Part shown: piece after piece, positions 1-8,837 of the stretch
How positions within the stretch are numbered: the first letter of the stretch is position 1
Layout of the letters: each line of letters starts with the position of its first letter
Assembly (NCBI GenBank): GCA_021849905.1
Contig: JAJZSG010000005.1
Coordinates: forward strand, 1 to 33,773
Length of the DNA: 33,773 bases
Direction of reading: 5' to 3'
Source: Pseudomonadota bacterium
GTDB lineage: Bacteria > Pseudomonadota > Gammaproteobacteria > Legionellales > Legionellaceae
The notes under the pieces: generated by a model
What the model was told of the DNA's origin: nothing
Databases searched by the model: none
What the model saw: the letters and a program-made list of their open reading frames with translations, nothing else
Position numbers and translations under genes: made by a program

Positions 1-49
1 GATCTAGCAAAAAGAAAACTTAGGTGCTGCATCAACGATTCGAGGCGTT

Positions 50-388
50 GTGATTCAAATCGGTTTAATGGATATTATTTTTTCACTAGACAGCGTTTTG
101 ACTGCAATTGGGCTGACTAATAATTATTTTGTGATGGCTGTGGCGATTACCTGTGCTATTCTCGTTATGATTTATGCCAGTGAACCGGTTGGACATTTTA
201 TTGAAAAACATCCGTCGATTAAAATGTTAGCGCTAAGTTTTTTGATTTTGATAGGGACGTTGTTAATTGCAGACAGCTTTTCTTTTCATGTTCCCAGAGC
301 CTATCTGTACTTTGCGATGGGTTTTTCTTTAGGGGTTGAGTCGCTAAACTTGTTGAAACAATCCAGACGTTGCCGAAAATCAGAATAG
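50..388 (+). CDS. TerC-family integral membrane protein, C-terminal part; possible pseudogene (in-frame TAG at 5-7, reading frame open from 8)
   Basis: Translated motif MDIIFSLDSVLTAIG...IEKHPSIKMLALSFLILIG...FAMGFSLGVESLN is typical of the TerC C-terminal half; homologous frame continues upstream to a TAG at 5-7. Confidence 0.75.
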   Translation: MIQIGLMDIIFSLDSVLTAIGLTNNYFVMAVAITCAILVMIYASEPVGHFIEKHPSIKMLALSFLILIGTLLIADSFSFHVPRAYLYFAMGFSLGVESLNLLKQSRRCRKSE

Positions 389-411
389 ACTTAAAAACCG
401 GGTAAACCATT

Positions 412-831
412 ATGATGATTATCAAAGCTTTACACATTATTGCGCTTGTTGCCTGGTTTGCCGGGTTATTTTATTTACCGAGGCTATTTGTTTATCATGC
501 CGATGCAAACGATACAATCAGTATTGAGCGGTTTAAAATCATGGAAAGGCGTCTTTATTACGCCATCATGTGGCCAGCTGCCGTGTTAACGACAATTTTT
601 GGTGTGTGGCTCATCACGTACAATTGGCACTATTATCTCAGTGTTTCATGGATGCATGTTAAGTTGGCTTTGGTTTTCGTTTTGTGGGGATATCATTTAG
701 TATGCGGGCATTTTGTCAGGCAGTTTGCGCTGAATAAAAATAATTATGGGCATCGCTTTTATCGATTTTTTAACGAGGTGCCAACCTTGTTATTGATTGG
801 CATCGTTTTATTGGTTGTCGTCAAACCTTAA
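412..831 (+). CDS. hemJ: Protoporphyrinogen oxidase HemJ (UPF0093)
   Basis: 139 aa; [26 protein letters not shown] ... [16 protein letters not shown] ... [15 protein letters not shown] pattern of HemJ. Confidence 0.9.
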   Translation: MMIIKALHIIALVAWFAGLFYLPRLFVYHADANDTISIERFKIMERRLYYAIMWPAAVLTTIFGVWLITYNWHYYLSVSWMHVKLALVFVLWGYHLVCGHFVRQFALNKNNYGHRFYRFFNEVPTLLLIGIVLLVVVKP

Positions 832-1004
832 TCTATCTCGATCATCTCGAAATCTTCTTTTCCAGCACCACAGTCCGGGCAAAACCAATTTTCAGGCACG
901 TCGTCCCAAAATGTTCCGGCTGCAATGCCATCATCAGGCCAGCCTTCAGCCTCGTTGTAAATAAATCCACAGATAACACAAATGTATTTTTTGTAAGCTT
1001 GCAT
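828..1004 (-). CDS. Rubredoxin (58 aa, absent from the supplied ORF track)
   Basis: Manual reverse-complement translation: [58 protein letters not shown]; two CxxCG metal-binding knuckles; convergent with hemJ with overlapping stops. Confidence 0.95.
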   Translation of the reverse strand: MQAYKKYICVICGFIYNEAEGWPDDGIAAGTFWDDVPENWFCPDCGAGKEDFEMIEID

Positions 1005-1065
1005 GGTTATTACTCGATGTTTTAAAGTGAGCTAATTTAGCCATAGTGAGTCACGATGTAAAGAA

Positions 1066-1106
1066 GAATCATTGAATAAGACAGCATGTGTCTTATTCAA
1101 TGATTC
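1066..1106 (-). terminator. Perfect 18-bp hairpin, likely rho-independent terminator of the 1118-1858 gene
   Basis: gaatcattgaataagaca-gcatg-tgtcttattcaatgattc, followed on the minus strand by TTCTTTA. Confidence 0.75.
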
Positions 1107-1117
1107 ATTAAGCGATG

Positions 1118-1858
1118 TTATCGTTGAGGTGCAGGATTGTTTCGTGCAAAATCCAAGCACATAACTGCAAACTCATTGAGTGCTTTATGAACATAAATAC
1201 CAATTTGCGTAGCTATAGCTGTCAAAGAGCCACCTTGCTTATAGCCGTAAATTTTATATTCGAAGTTTTGTTGTTTTTCGGCATCTAGTTCATCGTCAAT
1301 TGAAGCAAGAAAATCATTTTCTAAACCACCATCCACAATAATGTCTTTTAATTGTTCTTTAGTCATAACTTCTTTTAGTACATTAAGCATTGCTTGTACC
1401 GCCTCGTTGTTCATATCGTCTGCTGTTGTATATGAATTATTTAATGCCCATGCAGCACAACGATGCAATGTCTCAAGTGATTCGGTGTATTCTTCATAAG
1501 CAGGAATCCGTTCTTTGATGAGATAGCCACTGTACATAAAGGCAAGGGGTGTAATAATCCAGTTAAACGGAAGAAATCCAGTGGCTTGGGCGACTATTCC
1601 CAGCATTAACGCTGAAGCGGCTTCTTTATCCGTTGCTTTGCAATCGAGTAATTTTTCTTTGGCAATGCGTGTGCAGTCTCTTAATATGGCTTGGTGATCC
1701 GGATTGTTTTTGTCAAATTTATATTTGATATCAGTTCTGACAGACTCAGGGAGCTGTTGAAAAAGAGGGCTCGTCACCATATCTTTTAATTCTTTGTGAG
1801 CAGGGGAATTAAAATTATTAAGAACTGGATGAGAGACTTTGAAAAAATAAGCACACAT
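1118..1858 (-). CDS. Hypothetical protein, 246 aa, with a central hydrophobic segment pair
   Basis: Uninterrupted ORF with SD (AGGAGCAG) upstream of ATG and its own terminator; no family recognised. Confidence 0.8.
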   Translation of the reverse strand: MCAYFFKVSHPVLNNFNSPAHKELKDMVTSPLFQQLPESVRTDIKYKFDKNNPDHQAILRDCTRIAKEKLLDCKATDKEAASALMLGIVAQATGFLPFNWIITPLAFMYSGYLIKERIPAYEEYTESLETLHRCAAWALNNSYTTADDMNNEAVQAMLNVLKEVMTKEQLKDIIVDGGLENDFLASIDDELDAEKQQNFEYKIYGYKQGGSLTAIATQIGIYVHKALNEFAVMCLDFARNNPAPQR

Positions 1859-2039
1859 GAATTACTGCTCCTGATAGTATTATGGATAAAACAAAAACGT
1901 CATTTTAGATGTTATTTTAAACAGTGTCAACGTATGTTTTTCTTTTAGACTCAAATTTGGTCTTTTTATTCAGGCACTATTTCTTATCTTTGTGGTATGA
2001 TTCTTGCAAATTAGCCGTAGATTTGAGTGCTTTCTTCAT

Positions 2040-3158
2040 ATGACGATTGAAAATTTGGTCATTATTATTCCAACCTATAACGAAGCCGGTGTTATCCAAG
2101 ATACATTAACGGCTGTTTTGAACGCGACAAAGGCGATTGCCAATGTGGCGATTCAAGTCCTGGTATTCGATAGTGCATCAACTGACAACACGCAAGATAT
2201 TGTACGCGATTTTCAAAAAAACCATCCCCAGGTTCATTTAATTACAGAAGCAAAAAAATCAGGTTTAGGCTCTGCTTATTTGCAAGCCATGCGTTATGCA
2301 TTGGATGAACTATCGGCAGATATTATTTTTGAATTTGATGCGGACCTGTCGCACGATCCCCGATACATTGAGCCTATGCTTTTGCAAATAAAAACTTGTG
2401 ATGTGGTGGTGGGTAGTCGTTATGTTAGAGGTGGACGTATCCCTGCTAATTGGGGATGGCATCGCAAATGTTTATCGGTATTGGGGAATGTGGTTGCTCG
2501 TACTGTGTTAACGCCCATTTATAAAGATTTTACCAGCGGCTTTCGCGCAACGCGTCGTCAAGCACTTCAGCAGGCTTTGCCTATACGTTTTTTATCGAGC
2601 AACTATGCTTATAAACTTGAATTATTATGGCGCTTGCATAAGAATAAATCAAAAATTAGGGAGTACCCTATTGAGTTTGTTGATAGAGAAAAAGGGGTTA
2701 GTAAACTGCCTGCGAATACGGTTTTAGATTCTTTGATGGTTATTTTTGTATTGCGTTATCGGGAAATGAAACAGTATTTAAAAATGTGTCTTGTTGGTTT
2801 TTCTGGCATGTGTGTGCAATTTATTATTTATAATTTATGTCGACAATATCTCACGCCTTTCCATGCAGCCCAAGTTGCAGTGACCGCAGCAATTATTAAT
2901 AATTTTGTGTTAAATAGCGTGTTTACTTTCAAACGTAAACAGCGCCGAATAAAATCAACCAAGACTCAGTTAAAGTCATTGGTCATATTTTTAATTTATT
3001 CAGTCGCATTTATTTATTTACAAAGTTATTGGTTAGATATTGGTGTGGCTTTGTTGGGCACGGGAGTTTTAAAAGAAAATTTAATTATTATAACTGGGAT
3101 GATTTTTGGATCATTTTTAAATTATTTAATTTATTCCCGTATTGTTTGGTCATCATAA
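2040..3158 (+). CDS. GT2 (dolichol-phosphate mannosyltransferase-like) glycosyltransferase fused to C-terminal GtrA-like membrane domain
   Basis: VIIIPTYNEAGVIQDTL, EFDADLSHDP, VVGSRYVRGG; four TM GtrA-like C-terminus. Start moved to ATG 2040 (MTIENLVIIIPTYNE) from track start 2004. Confidence 0.88.
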   Translation: MTIENLVIIIPTYNEAGVIQDTLTAVLNATKAIANVAIQVLVFDSASTDNTQDIVRDFQKNHPQVHLITEAKKSGLGSAYLQAMRYALDELSADIIFEFDADLSHDPRYIEPMLLQIKTCDVVVGSRYVRGGRIPANWGWHRKCLSVLGNVVARTVLTPIYKDFTSGFRATRRQALQQALPIRFLSSNYAYKLELLWRLHKNKSKIREYPIEFVDREKGVSKLPANTVLDSLMVIFVLRYREMKQYLKMCLVGFSGMCVQFIIYNLCRQYLTPFHAAQVAVTAAIINNFVLNSVFTFKRKQRRIKSTKTQLKSLVIFLIYSVAFIYLQSYWLDIGVALLGTGVLKENLIIITGMIFGSFLNYLIYSRIVWSS

Positions 3159-3205
3159 TTCTCATTTAACAAGCCATGACTGTTGATGGTGACAGAATGG
3201 ATTTA

Positions 3206-4705
3206 TTAGGATTTCATTTGAACGACCTGATAATAATACTTCCTTATTTTACCACCTTGTCCCTGACTATGTGACCACATGTCGTTGATTGCTGATTTGG
3301 CAATGACGTGCTGACTCACGCCAGGTTGAGTAAAACTGCTGGGCTCTTCTGAAATGAGTATGAGTATTTTGTCGGTAAGCGTTTCACCCGCGGACCAATA
3401 TTGATACATCAAACTGCTGTAACCGAATAAGTGTCGTCCAATTATTTTATAAGCCTTATCTATCTTGCCCTGTTTTAAAAATTTTGCCTGATAAAATGCA
3501 AGTTCGCTCCCAATATTGTATACATCCATGGGAACGATAATAGGGGATTGTTTCAGTTGAGATTCGACATCATGAGCAACAGCATGAACCTGTTCGGTTA
3601 AATCATGCCAGGCAATGTATTTACTGAAAATGGTTTGATTAATGGGCTGGGGCTTTCCTGAGATTATACAAAACAGCATGCTGATATAAACACCAGTTAA
3701 AATAGACGATGTGATTAACCAACCGTAAGGACGTTTTTGCTCAGTTGTTACTAGTAAGATAGCAAGCCAAGGAATAGTGGCTAGAAGACTCGGGCCAATC
3801 CAGTTGAATTTTATTTCATGCGTTAAGCTAAATAGCGAAAAAATAACGATGGGAAATAACGTAAACACCTGAATAAAACGCCTTGTTGTTGCATTCACAA
3901 GCGCGTGCTTTTTGCTGTTTTTTCTGAATAAGGTAAAAAAACCGAACACACCTATCGGGGTTAAGAACACGACAAAAAGCCCGAGAAGTTGATGAAAAGA
4001 AAAAGAAAAGGCTTCTTCAAATCGTCGTGTACTTTGAAACGCGAATGATGCCCACTCATGTGTGGCATTCCAGTAAACAACAGGCGTAAATAAGAGCATT
4101 GTGATGAGTAGACAAAGATACGCTTCTTTTTTTAAGAACCATTTTCGAGAATCAGGCGTTATCATCATATAGAGCAGTGTGGATGGGCCTAATAAAATAA
4201 TTGTATATTTTGATAGTAAGCCAAGTCCTAACCATAATCCTGTCCAATACCACGCGCTTGCCTGGTCTTGGATCAGCGCTTTATAAAGAAAGTATATGGA
4301 TGCGGACCAGCAAACAATAAGTGGCAAATCAGGCGTAATGATCAGCGAATGCAGGAAAAAAAAGGGAAGAATAGCCAGCAGCATGACGGCATATCGACCG
4401 GCTCCTATTTTAATGAGTTCAGTCAGTTTAAAACTAAAAAAAGCAGTGCCAACCCAACAAAGAATAGCCGCAATTCGCACACCGAATTCATTGACACCAA
4501 AAAGGCTCGTGAATAATTTGATGAGAACTGCCACCATAGGTGGGTGATCCAAATAGCTAAAATCCAGATGAACCGAGTAATTCCAGTAATAGGCTTCTTC
4601 TGCAAGCAAGTCATTTGAGCCAATACAAAGCAATTTTAAAAGTAGGGTGATGGCTATGATGAACGTAGAATAGTCAATATACCGCTTGCTGGTTGATGTT
4701 AACAT
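3206..4705 (-). CDS. GT39/ArnT-like polyprenyl-phosphate sugar glycosyltransferase (multi-TM)
   Basis: N-terminal DLLAEEAYYWNYSVHLDFSYLDHPPMVAVLIKL motif of the PMT/ArnT family; many TM segments. Confidence 0.85.
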   Translation of the reverse strand: MLTSTSKRYIDYSTFIIAITLLLKLLCIGSNDLLAEEAYYWNYSVHLDFSYLDHPPMVAVLIKLFTSLFGVNEFGVRIAAILCWVGTAFFSFKLTELIKIGAGRYAVMLLAILPFFFLHSLIITPDLPLIVCWSASIYFLYKALIQDQASAWYWTGLWLGLGLLSKYTIILLGPSTLLYMMITPDSRKWFLKKEAYLCLLITMLLFTPVVYWNATHEWASFAFQSTRRFEEAFSFSFHQLLGLFVVFLTPIGVFGFFTLFRKNSKKHALVNATTRRFIQVFTLFPIVIFSLFSLTHEIKFNWIGPSLLATIPWLAILLVTTEQKRPYGWLITSSILTGVYISMLFCIISGKPQPINQTIFSKYIAWHDLTEQVHAVAHDVESQLKQSPIIVPMDVYNIGSELAFYQAKFLKQGKIDKAYKIIGRHLFGYSSLMYQYWSAGETLTDKILILISEEPSSFTQPGVSQHVIAKSAINDMWSHSQGQGGKIRKYYYQVVQMKS

Positions 4706-4803
4706 AATAGAATGCCTGGCTTTGCAAAGTTTGCATTGTAACCTATCATCGACCCTTGTGATAATATGAGTCGTTTTAATTGCTTAATTTTTTAGACTAC
4801 CAT

Positions 4804-4821
4804 GCTGGGCCAAGGCCCAGC
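4804..4821. repeat. REP-like palindrome GCTGGGCCAAGGCCCAGC (copy 1, compensated variant)
   Basis: Perfect palindromic arms; same core as copies at 8780, 21014 and 21117. Confidence 0.8.
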
Positions 4822-4875
4822 CTACGAAAAGAATGTAGCCCAACTGAGACTCTACGATTAGGAGACGATTCCAAC

Positions 4876-6060
4876 ATGACAAACCGTAAAATTTTAAATG
4901 CCATTATCATGGTGACGGGAACGTCTGTTGGTTCTGGTATTTTGGGTCTTCCGATTATGACGAGCTCTGCAGGCCTCATATCGACTGTGATTGCATTTAT
5001 CGTGGCTTGGGTTTTTATGACCTTAAGTGCTTATTATATTCTTGATATTAAAATGCAGCTTAAAGGTCCGTTTAATTTATCCAGTTTAATTAAGTTAACA
5101 CTCGGTCGTTCGGGACAATTGATTTCATCGATCATGATTATTCTCCTACTTTACGCATTGCTGTGCACGTATATGATTGCGGGGGGGGGGTGGTTGAGTG
5201 TTTTGGCCCAGGGTTTAGTTTCCATTCCTGAGCATTATGCGGGAATTATATTCACCGTGTTATTCGGTTTAATATTATTACTTGGGCAGCGGCTCACCTA
5301 TAATCTTAACAATATATTGGGTATTGCCCTTTTGTTTGCATTTATCGCAACCATTGCTTCAAGTTTGTCCCCATCAAGTTATGATTTTGTGAAACAAGGG
5401 GATTTTCAGGCTATTTTACCGTCAATGCCACTTATTTTAACCACCTTTGGGTTTAGTATCGTGGTTCCTGCGTTGACGGAATATTTGGATTATCATGAAA
5501 GGTCAGTGAAAATAGCAATTATAATTGGTAGTTTAATGGCTTTATTGGCTTATGTTATCTGGGAATGGGTGACGCTGGGTCATATTCCGCTTGAAGGCCC
5601 ATATGGTTTTTTACGCATGAAACAGTTAGGCGATGATGGAACGAGTGTAATGATTGCATTAGCCGCATCAACCGATAGCAGCTGGGTGACTTTTTCAGGT
5701 CAGTTATTTGCGGTGTTTGCTGTTATTACGTCTTTTTTAGGCGTTTCTTTGGCTTTATTACATTTTTTAGCCGATACGCTAACCTTGCAATCGACAGGTA
5801 GCAATCGTCTCATGCTTTTTGTTTTAACGTATCTTCCGCCAATCTTGATTACCTGTTTTTATCCAAAAGCATTCGTGCAAATTTTGAGCTTTGCAGGACT
5901 TTTTGTTGCTGTATTATTGGGTTTATTTCCGGCACTCATGGTTTTTAAAAATAAAAAATTGAGTTTGCGATGTTTGAATAAACAAACCCTGATCATCTTA
6001 AGCGTGGTGTTGTTTTTTATCGCTGTGATTATTCAGGAAGTGATTAATTTAGCTTATTGA
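4876..6060 (+). CDS. Aromatic amino acid (Trp/Tyr) permease family transporter
   Basis: MTNRKILNAIIMVTGTSVGSGILGLPIMTSSAG; SD GGAGA before ATG 4876; the track's upstream 32 aa are translated repeat sequence. Confidence 0.85.
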   Translation: MTNRKILNAIIMVTGTSVGSGILGLPIMTSSAGLISTVIAFIVAWVFMTLSAYYILDIKMQLKGPFNLSSLIKLTLGRSGQLISSIMIILLLYALLCTYMIAGGGWLSVLAQGLVSIPEHYAGIIFTVLFGLILLLGQRLTYNLNNILGIALLFAFIATIASSLSPSSYDFVKQGDFQAILPSMPLILTTFGFSIVVPALTEYLDYHERSVKIAIIIGSLMALLAYVIWEWVTLGHIPLEGPYGFLRMKQLGDDGTSVMIALAASTDSSWVTFSGQLFAVFAVITSFLGVSLALLHFLADTLTLQSTGSNRLMLFVLTYLPPILITCFYPKAFVQILSFAGLFVAVLLGLFPALMVFKNKKLSLRCLNKQTLIILSVVLFFIAVIIQEVINLAY

Positions 6061-6069
6061 TGGTAAATC

Positions 6070-6909
6070 ATGAAACAAATTTTAACACTGGATTTAGTCC
6101 GCTCTTGGTTGGCTCCTCGAGCACGTGATGCAAATAAAGGATCGTTTGGTCATGTTCTTATCGTAGGTAGCGATTATGGTATGCCGGGGGCCGTTTATTT
6201 GGCCGCATCCGGTGCTGCAAGGGTAGGTGCTGGTTTGGTGACGGTTGTGACGCGACCAGAACAAGTCATGATGACGGTTATTCATCGACCCGAAATATTG
6301 TGTTTCGGTATAGATGCATCACTTGACGGTATTGATGCCTTAATTGATAAAGCCACCGTGATTGTGTTGGGTCCAGGGCTTGGGCGCAGTGCATGGTCTG
6401 AGCGTTTGTTTGAAAAAATACTGCAATCGTCATTACCCTTAATTATCGATGCAGATGGTTTAAATTGGCTTTCGCAAATGAAGCCCCCATTGCCGCGTTC
6501 GAATTGGATATTAACTCCTCATCCTGGAGAAGCAGCACGATTACTGGGTATAAGCGTTGAAGACATTCAGGCGGATAGATCACGAGCGGCCCAATTAATA
6601 CAACGCGATTATGGCGGTGTGATTGTTTTAAAGGGTGCTGACAGTTTAATTGCAACAAATAAAGCACCTCTATATCATTGCATGGCAGGCAATCCTGGAA
6701 TGGCTAGTGCGGGTATGGGTGATTTGCTTGGTGGTATGATTGCAGGCTTTGTTGCTCAAGGACTGACTTTAGACAAAGCGGCTTGTGCGGGTGTGCTGTT
6801 TCATGCCACAGCAGGAGATCGATTGGTTTCACGTTTTGGGGAGCGTGGATTGTTGGCCAGTGATCTACTTTTAGAGCTACCCTTATTGATTAACAATAAA
6901 CTTAAATAG
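6070..6909 (+). CDS. nnrD: ADP-dependent NAD(P)H-hydrate dehydratase (stand-alone YjeF C-terminal domain)
   Basis: [70 protein letters not shown]. Confidence 0.9.
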   Translation: MKQILTLDLVRSWLAPRARDANKGSFGHVLIVGSDYGMPGAVYLAASGAARVGAGLVTVVTRPEQVMMTVIHRPEILCFGIDASLDGIDALIDKATVIVLGPGLGRSAWSERLFEKILQSSLPLIIDADGLNWLSQMKPPLPRSNWILTPHPGEAARLLGISVEDIQADRSRAAQLIQRDYGGVIVLKGADSLIATNKAPLYHCMAGNPGMASAGMGDLLGGMIAGFVAQGLTLDKAACAGVLFHATAGDRLVSRFGERGLLASDLLLELPLLINNKLK

Positions 6910-6919
6910 AGGTTTTCAA

Positions 6920-7651
6920 ATGGCAGGTCACAGTAAATGGGCGAATATTAAATTTCGTAAAGGCGCGCAAGATGCTAAACGTGGAAAAATTTTTACAAAA
7001 CTCATTCGTGAAATTTCGGTGGCGGCGCGTTCAGGAGGAGCGGACGAGTCATCGAATGCGCGGTTGCGGGATGCCATTACAAAAGCACTCAAAGCCAATA
7101 TGAAGCGTGATACCATTGATAATGCCATTAAGCGTGGTGTTGGCGGTTTAGACGGTGCCAACATGATTGAGATGATTTATGAAGGGTATGGGCCTGGTGG
7201 GGTGGCCATTTTAGTTGATTGTCTTTCAGATAATAAAAACCGAACAGTTTCTGAAGTCAGACACGCATTTACGAAACATGGTGGCAATTTAGGCACTGAT
7301 GGGTCTGTATCGTATTTGTTTACCAAGCAAGGTGAAATTTTACTAAGCCCCACCGCTGATAATGACAAGATGATGGAGATTGCAATAGAAGCGGGTGCGG
7401 ATGATGTGTCTGTTGAAGCGTCTCAAGTTGAAATCATTACAACTGTTGAACACTATCATGCGGTGTTATCTTCATTAGAAGATAATCAAATTGAGGTTGA
7501 ACATTCTCATATTACGATGCGCGCTCAAACAACGGTCTCGTTAGATAAAGAGACGGCTGAAAGTTTAGATAAATTGATTGATGCATTGGAGGATTTGGAT
7601 GATGTTCAATCGGTTTATAGTAATGCAGAGTATCCTGATATGAGTGTTTGA
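6920..7651 (+). CDS. yebC: YebC/PmpR-family regulator
   Basis: [32 protein letters not shown] signature. Confidence 0.97.
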   Translation: MAGHSKWANIKFRKGAQDAKRGKIFTKLIREISVAARSGGADESSNARLRDAITKALKANMKRDTIDNAIKRGVGGLDGANMIEMIYEGYGPGGVAILVDCLSDNKNRTVSEVRHAFTKHGGNLGTDGSVSYLFTKQGEILLSPTADNDKMMEIAIEAGADDVSVEASQVEIITTVEHYHAVLSSLEDNQIEVEHSHITMRAQTTVSLDKETAESLDKLIDALEDLDDVQSVYSNAEYPDMSV

Positions 7652-7662
7652 AAGAGTAAAAA

Positions 7663-8178
7663 ATGACCATTATTTTAGGGATTGATCCGGGATCACGGGT
7701 CACAGGTTACGGACTGATTCGAGAGCGTAACCGAACGCTTGAATATATTGATAGTGGTTGTATTCGGACAACAGGCACGGATTTAAGCGAACGATTGTTA
7801 CAGATTTTTAACGGCATTTGTCAGTTGATGGATGAGTTTAATCCAACAGAAGTGGCTATAGAAGAAATTTTTATGCATGAAAATGCAAGTTCTGCATTAA
7901 AGTTGGGTCATGCGAGGGGCGTGGCGATGGTTGCTTGTGCTTCGTATCGTGTCAAATTAAGTGAGTATTCTGCACGTGAAGTGAAGCAATCCTTAGTGGG
8001 GTATGGTGCGGCTCAAAAAGATCAGGTGAAACATATGGTCGTTAATTTACTCATGTTAACAAGCTCACCACAAAGTGATGCGTCTGATGCATTAGGCATA
8101 GCCATTTGCCATAGTCACATGCGCAATAGTCCCTTAAGAGTGGGCTTGCGTCGAACTTCTAGGAGACGTTCTCGATGA
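7663..8178 (+). CDS. ruvC: Holliday junction endodeoxyribonuclease RuvC
   Basis: ILGIDPGSRVTGYGLI, AIEEIFMHENASSALKLGHARGVAM, DASDALGIAICH. Confidence 0.97.
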   Translation: MTIILGIDPGSRVTGYGLIRERNRTLEYIDSGCIRTTGTDLSERLLQIFNGICQLMDEFNPTEVAIEEIFMHENASSALKLGHARGVAMVACASYRVKLSEYSAREVKQSLVGYGAAQKDQVKHMVVNLLMLTSSPQSDASDALGIAICHSHMRNSPLRVGLRRTSRRRSR

Positions 8179-8771
8179 TTGGATGGTTAAGTGGGCGTGT
8201 TGTTGATAAGCATCAGCCTGGTAAATTGGTTGTTGATGTAAATGGTGTGGGCTACGATGTTGAAACGTCTTTGTCCACTTTTTTTCAATTAGAGGCACAA
8301 TCAGGCACAGTAGGATTGCATATTCATACGGTTGTGCGTGAAGATGCATTACTGTTGTATGGTTTTTTTGATTTACAGGAACGCGCTTTATTTCGTGCGC
8401 TCATTAAAGTCAATGGTGTGGGTCCTAAAATGGCTATTGCTATTTTATCCAGTATTAGTCCGACTGAATTTATTCAATGTATCAATCAGCAAAATACAGA
8501 ATTGCTCGTTAAATTACCGGGTATTGGTAAAAAAACAGCGGAGCGTTTAGTCGTTGAAATGAAAGATAGTATTCAGTATTTACCGGGCGCGCTAGTGTTA
8601 CAGCAGACGCATGCGGCTATACCAAATCAAGCGGATGAAGCGGCTAGTGCATTGGAAACGTTGGGTTATAAGCGACAAGACGCCATTAAAGTTGTCAATA
8701 AATTAGATGATGGTCAGAAAAACTGTGAGCAGCTTATAAGGCAGGCTTTGCAGGTATTGGCGGGTCGTTAA
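8175..8771 (+). CDS. ruvA: Holliday junction DNA helicase subunit RuvA
   Basis: MIGWLSGRVVDKHQPGKLVVDVNGVGYDV; HhH motifs VNGVGPKMA and LPGIGKKTAERL; 4-bp ATGA overlap with ruvC. Confidence 0.97.
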   Translation: MIGWLSGRVVDKHQPGKLVVDVNGVGYDVETSLSTFFQLEAQSGTVGLHIHTVVREDALLLYGFFDLQERALFRALIKVNGVGPKMAIAILSSISPTEFIQCINQQNTELLVKLPGIGKKTAERLVVEMKDSIQYLPGALVLQQTHAAIPNQADEAASALETLGYKRQDAIKVVNKLDDGQKNCEQLIRQALQVLAGR

Positions 8772-8779
8772 ATTACTAT

Positions 8780-8797
8780 GTTGGGCCAAGGCCCAAC
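8780..8797. repeat. REP-like palindrome GTTGGGCCAAGGCCCAAC (copy 2)
   Basis: Perfect palindromic arms between convergent ruvA and histidine kinase genes. Confidence 0.85.
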
Positions 8798-8837
8798 AAT
8801 TGATATACTCCAAGAATTCCGGTGGAGCCTCATTTTT

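Noticed and set aside
4268-4623. ORFs 4268-4516(+), 4296-4547(+) and 4423-4623(-) within the GT39 gene
   Set aside because: Overlap a well-supported membrane transferase; no SD, no recognisable family, low-complexity composition typical of shadow ORFs
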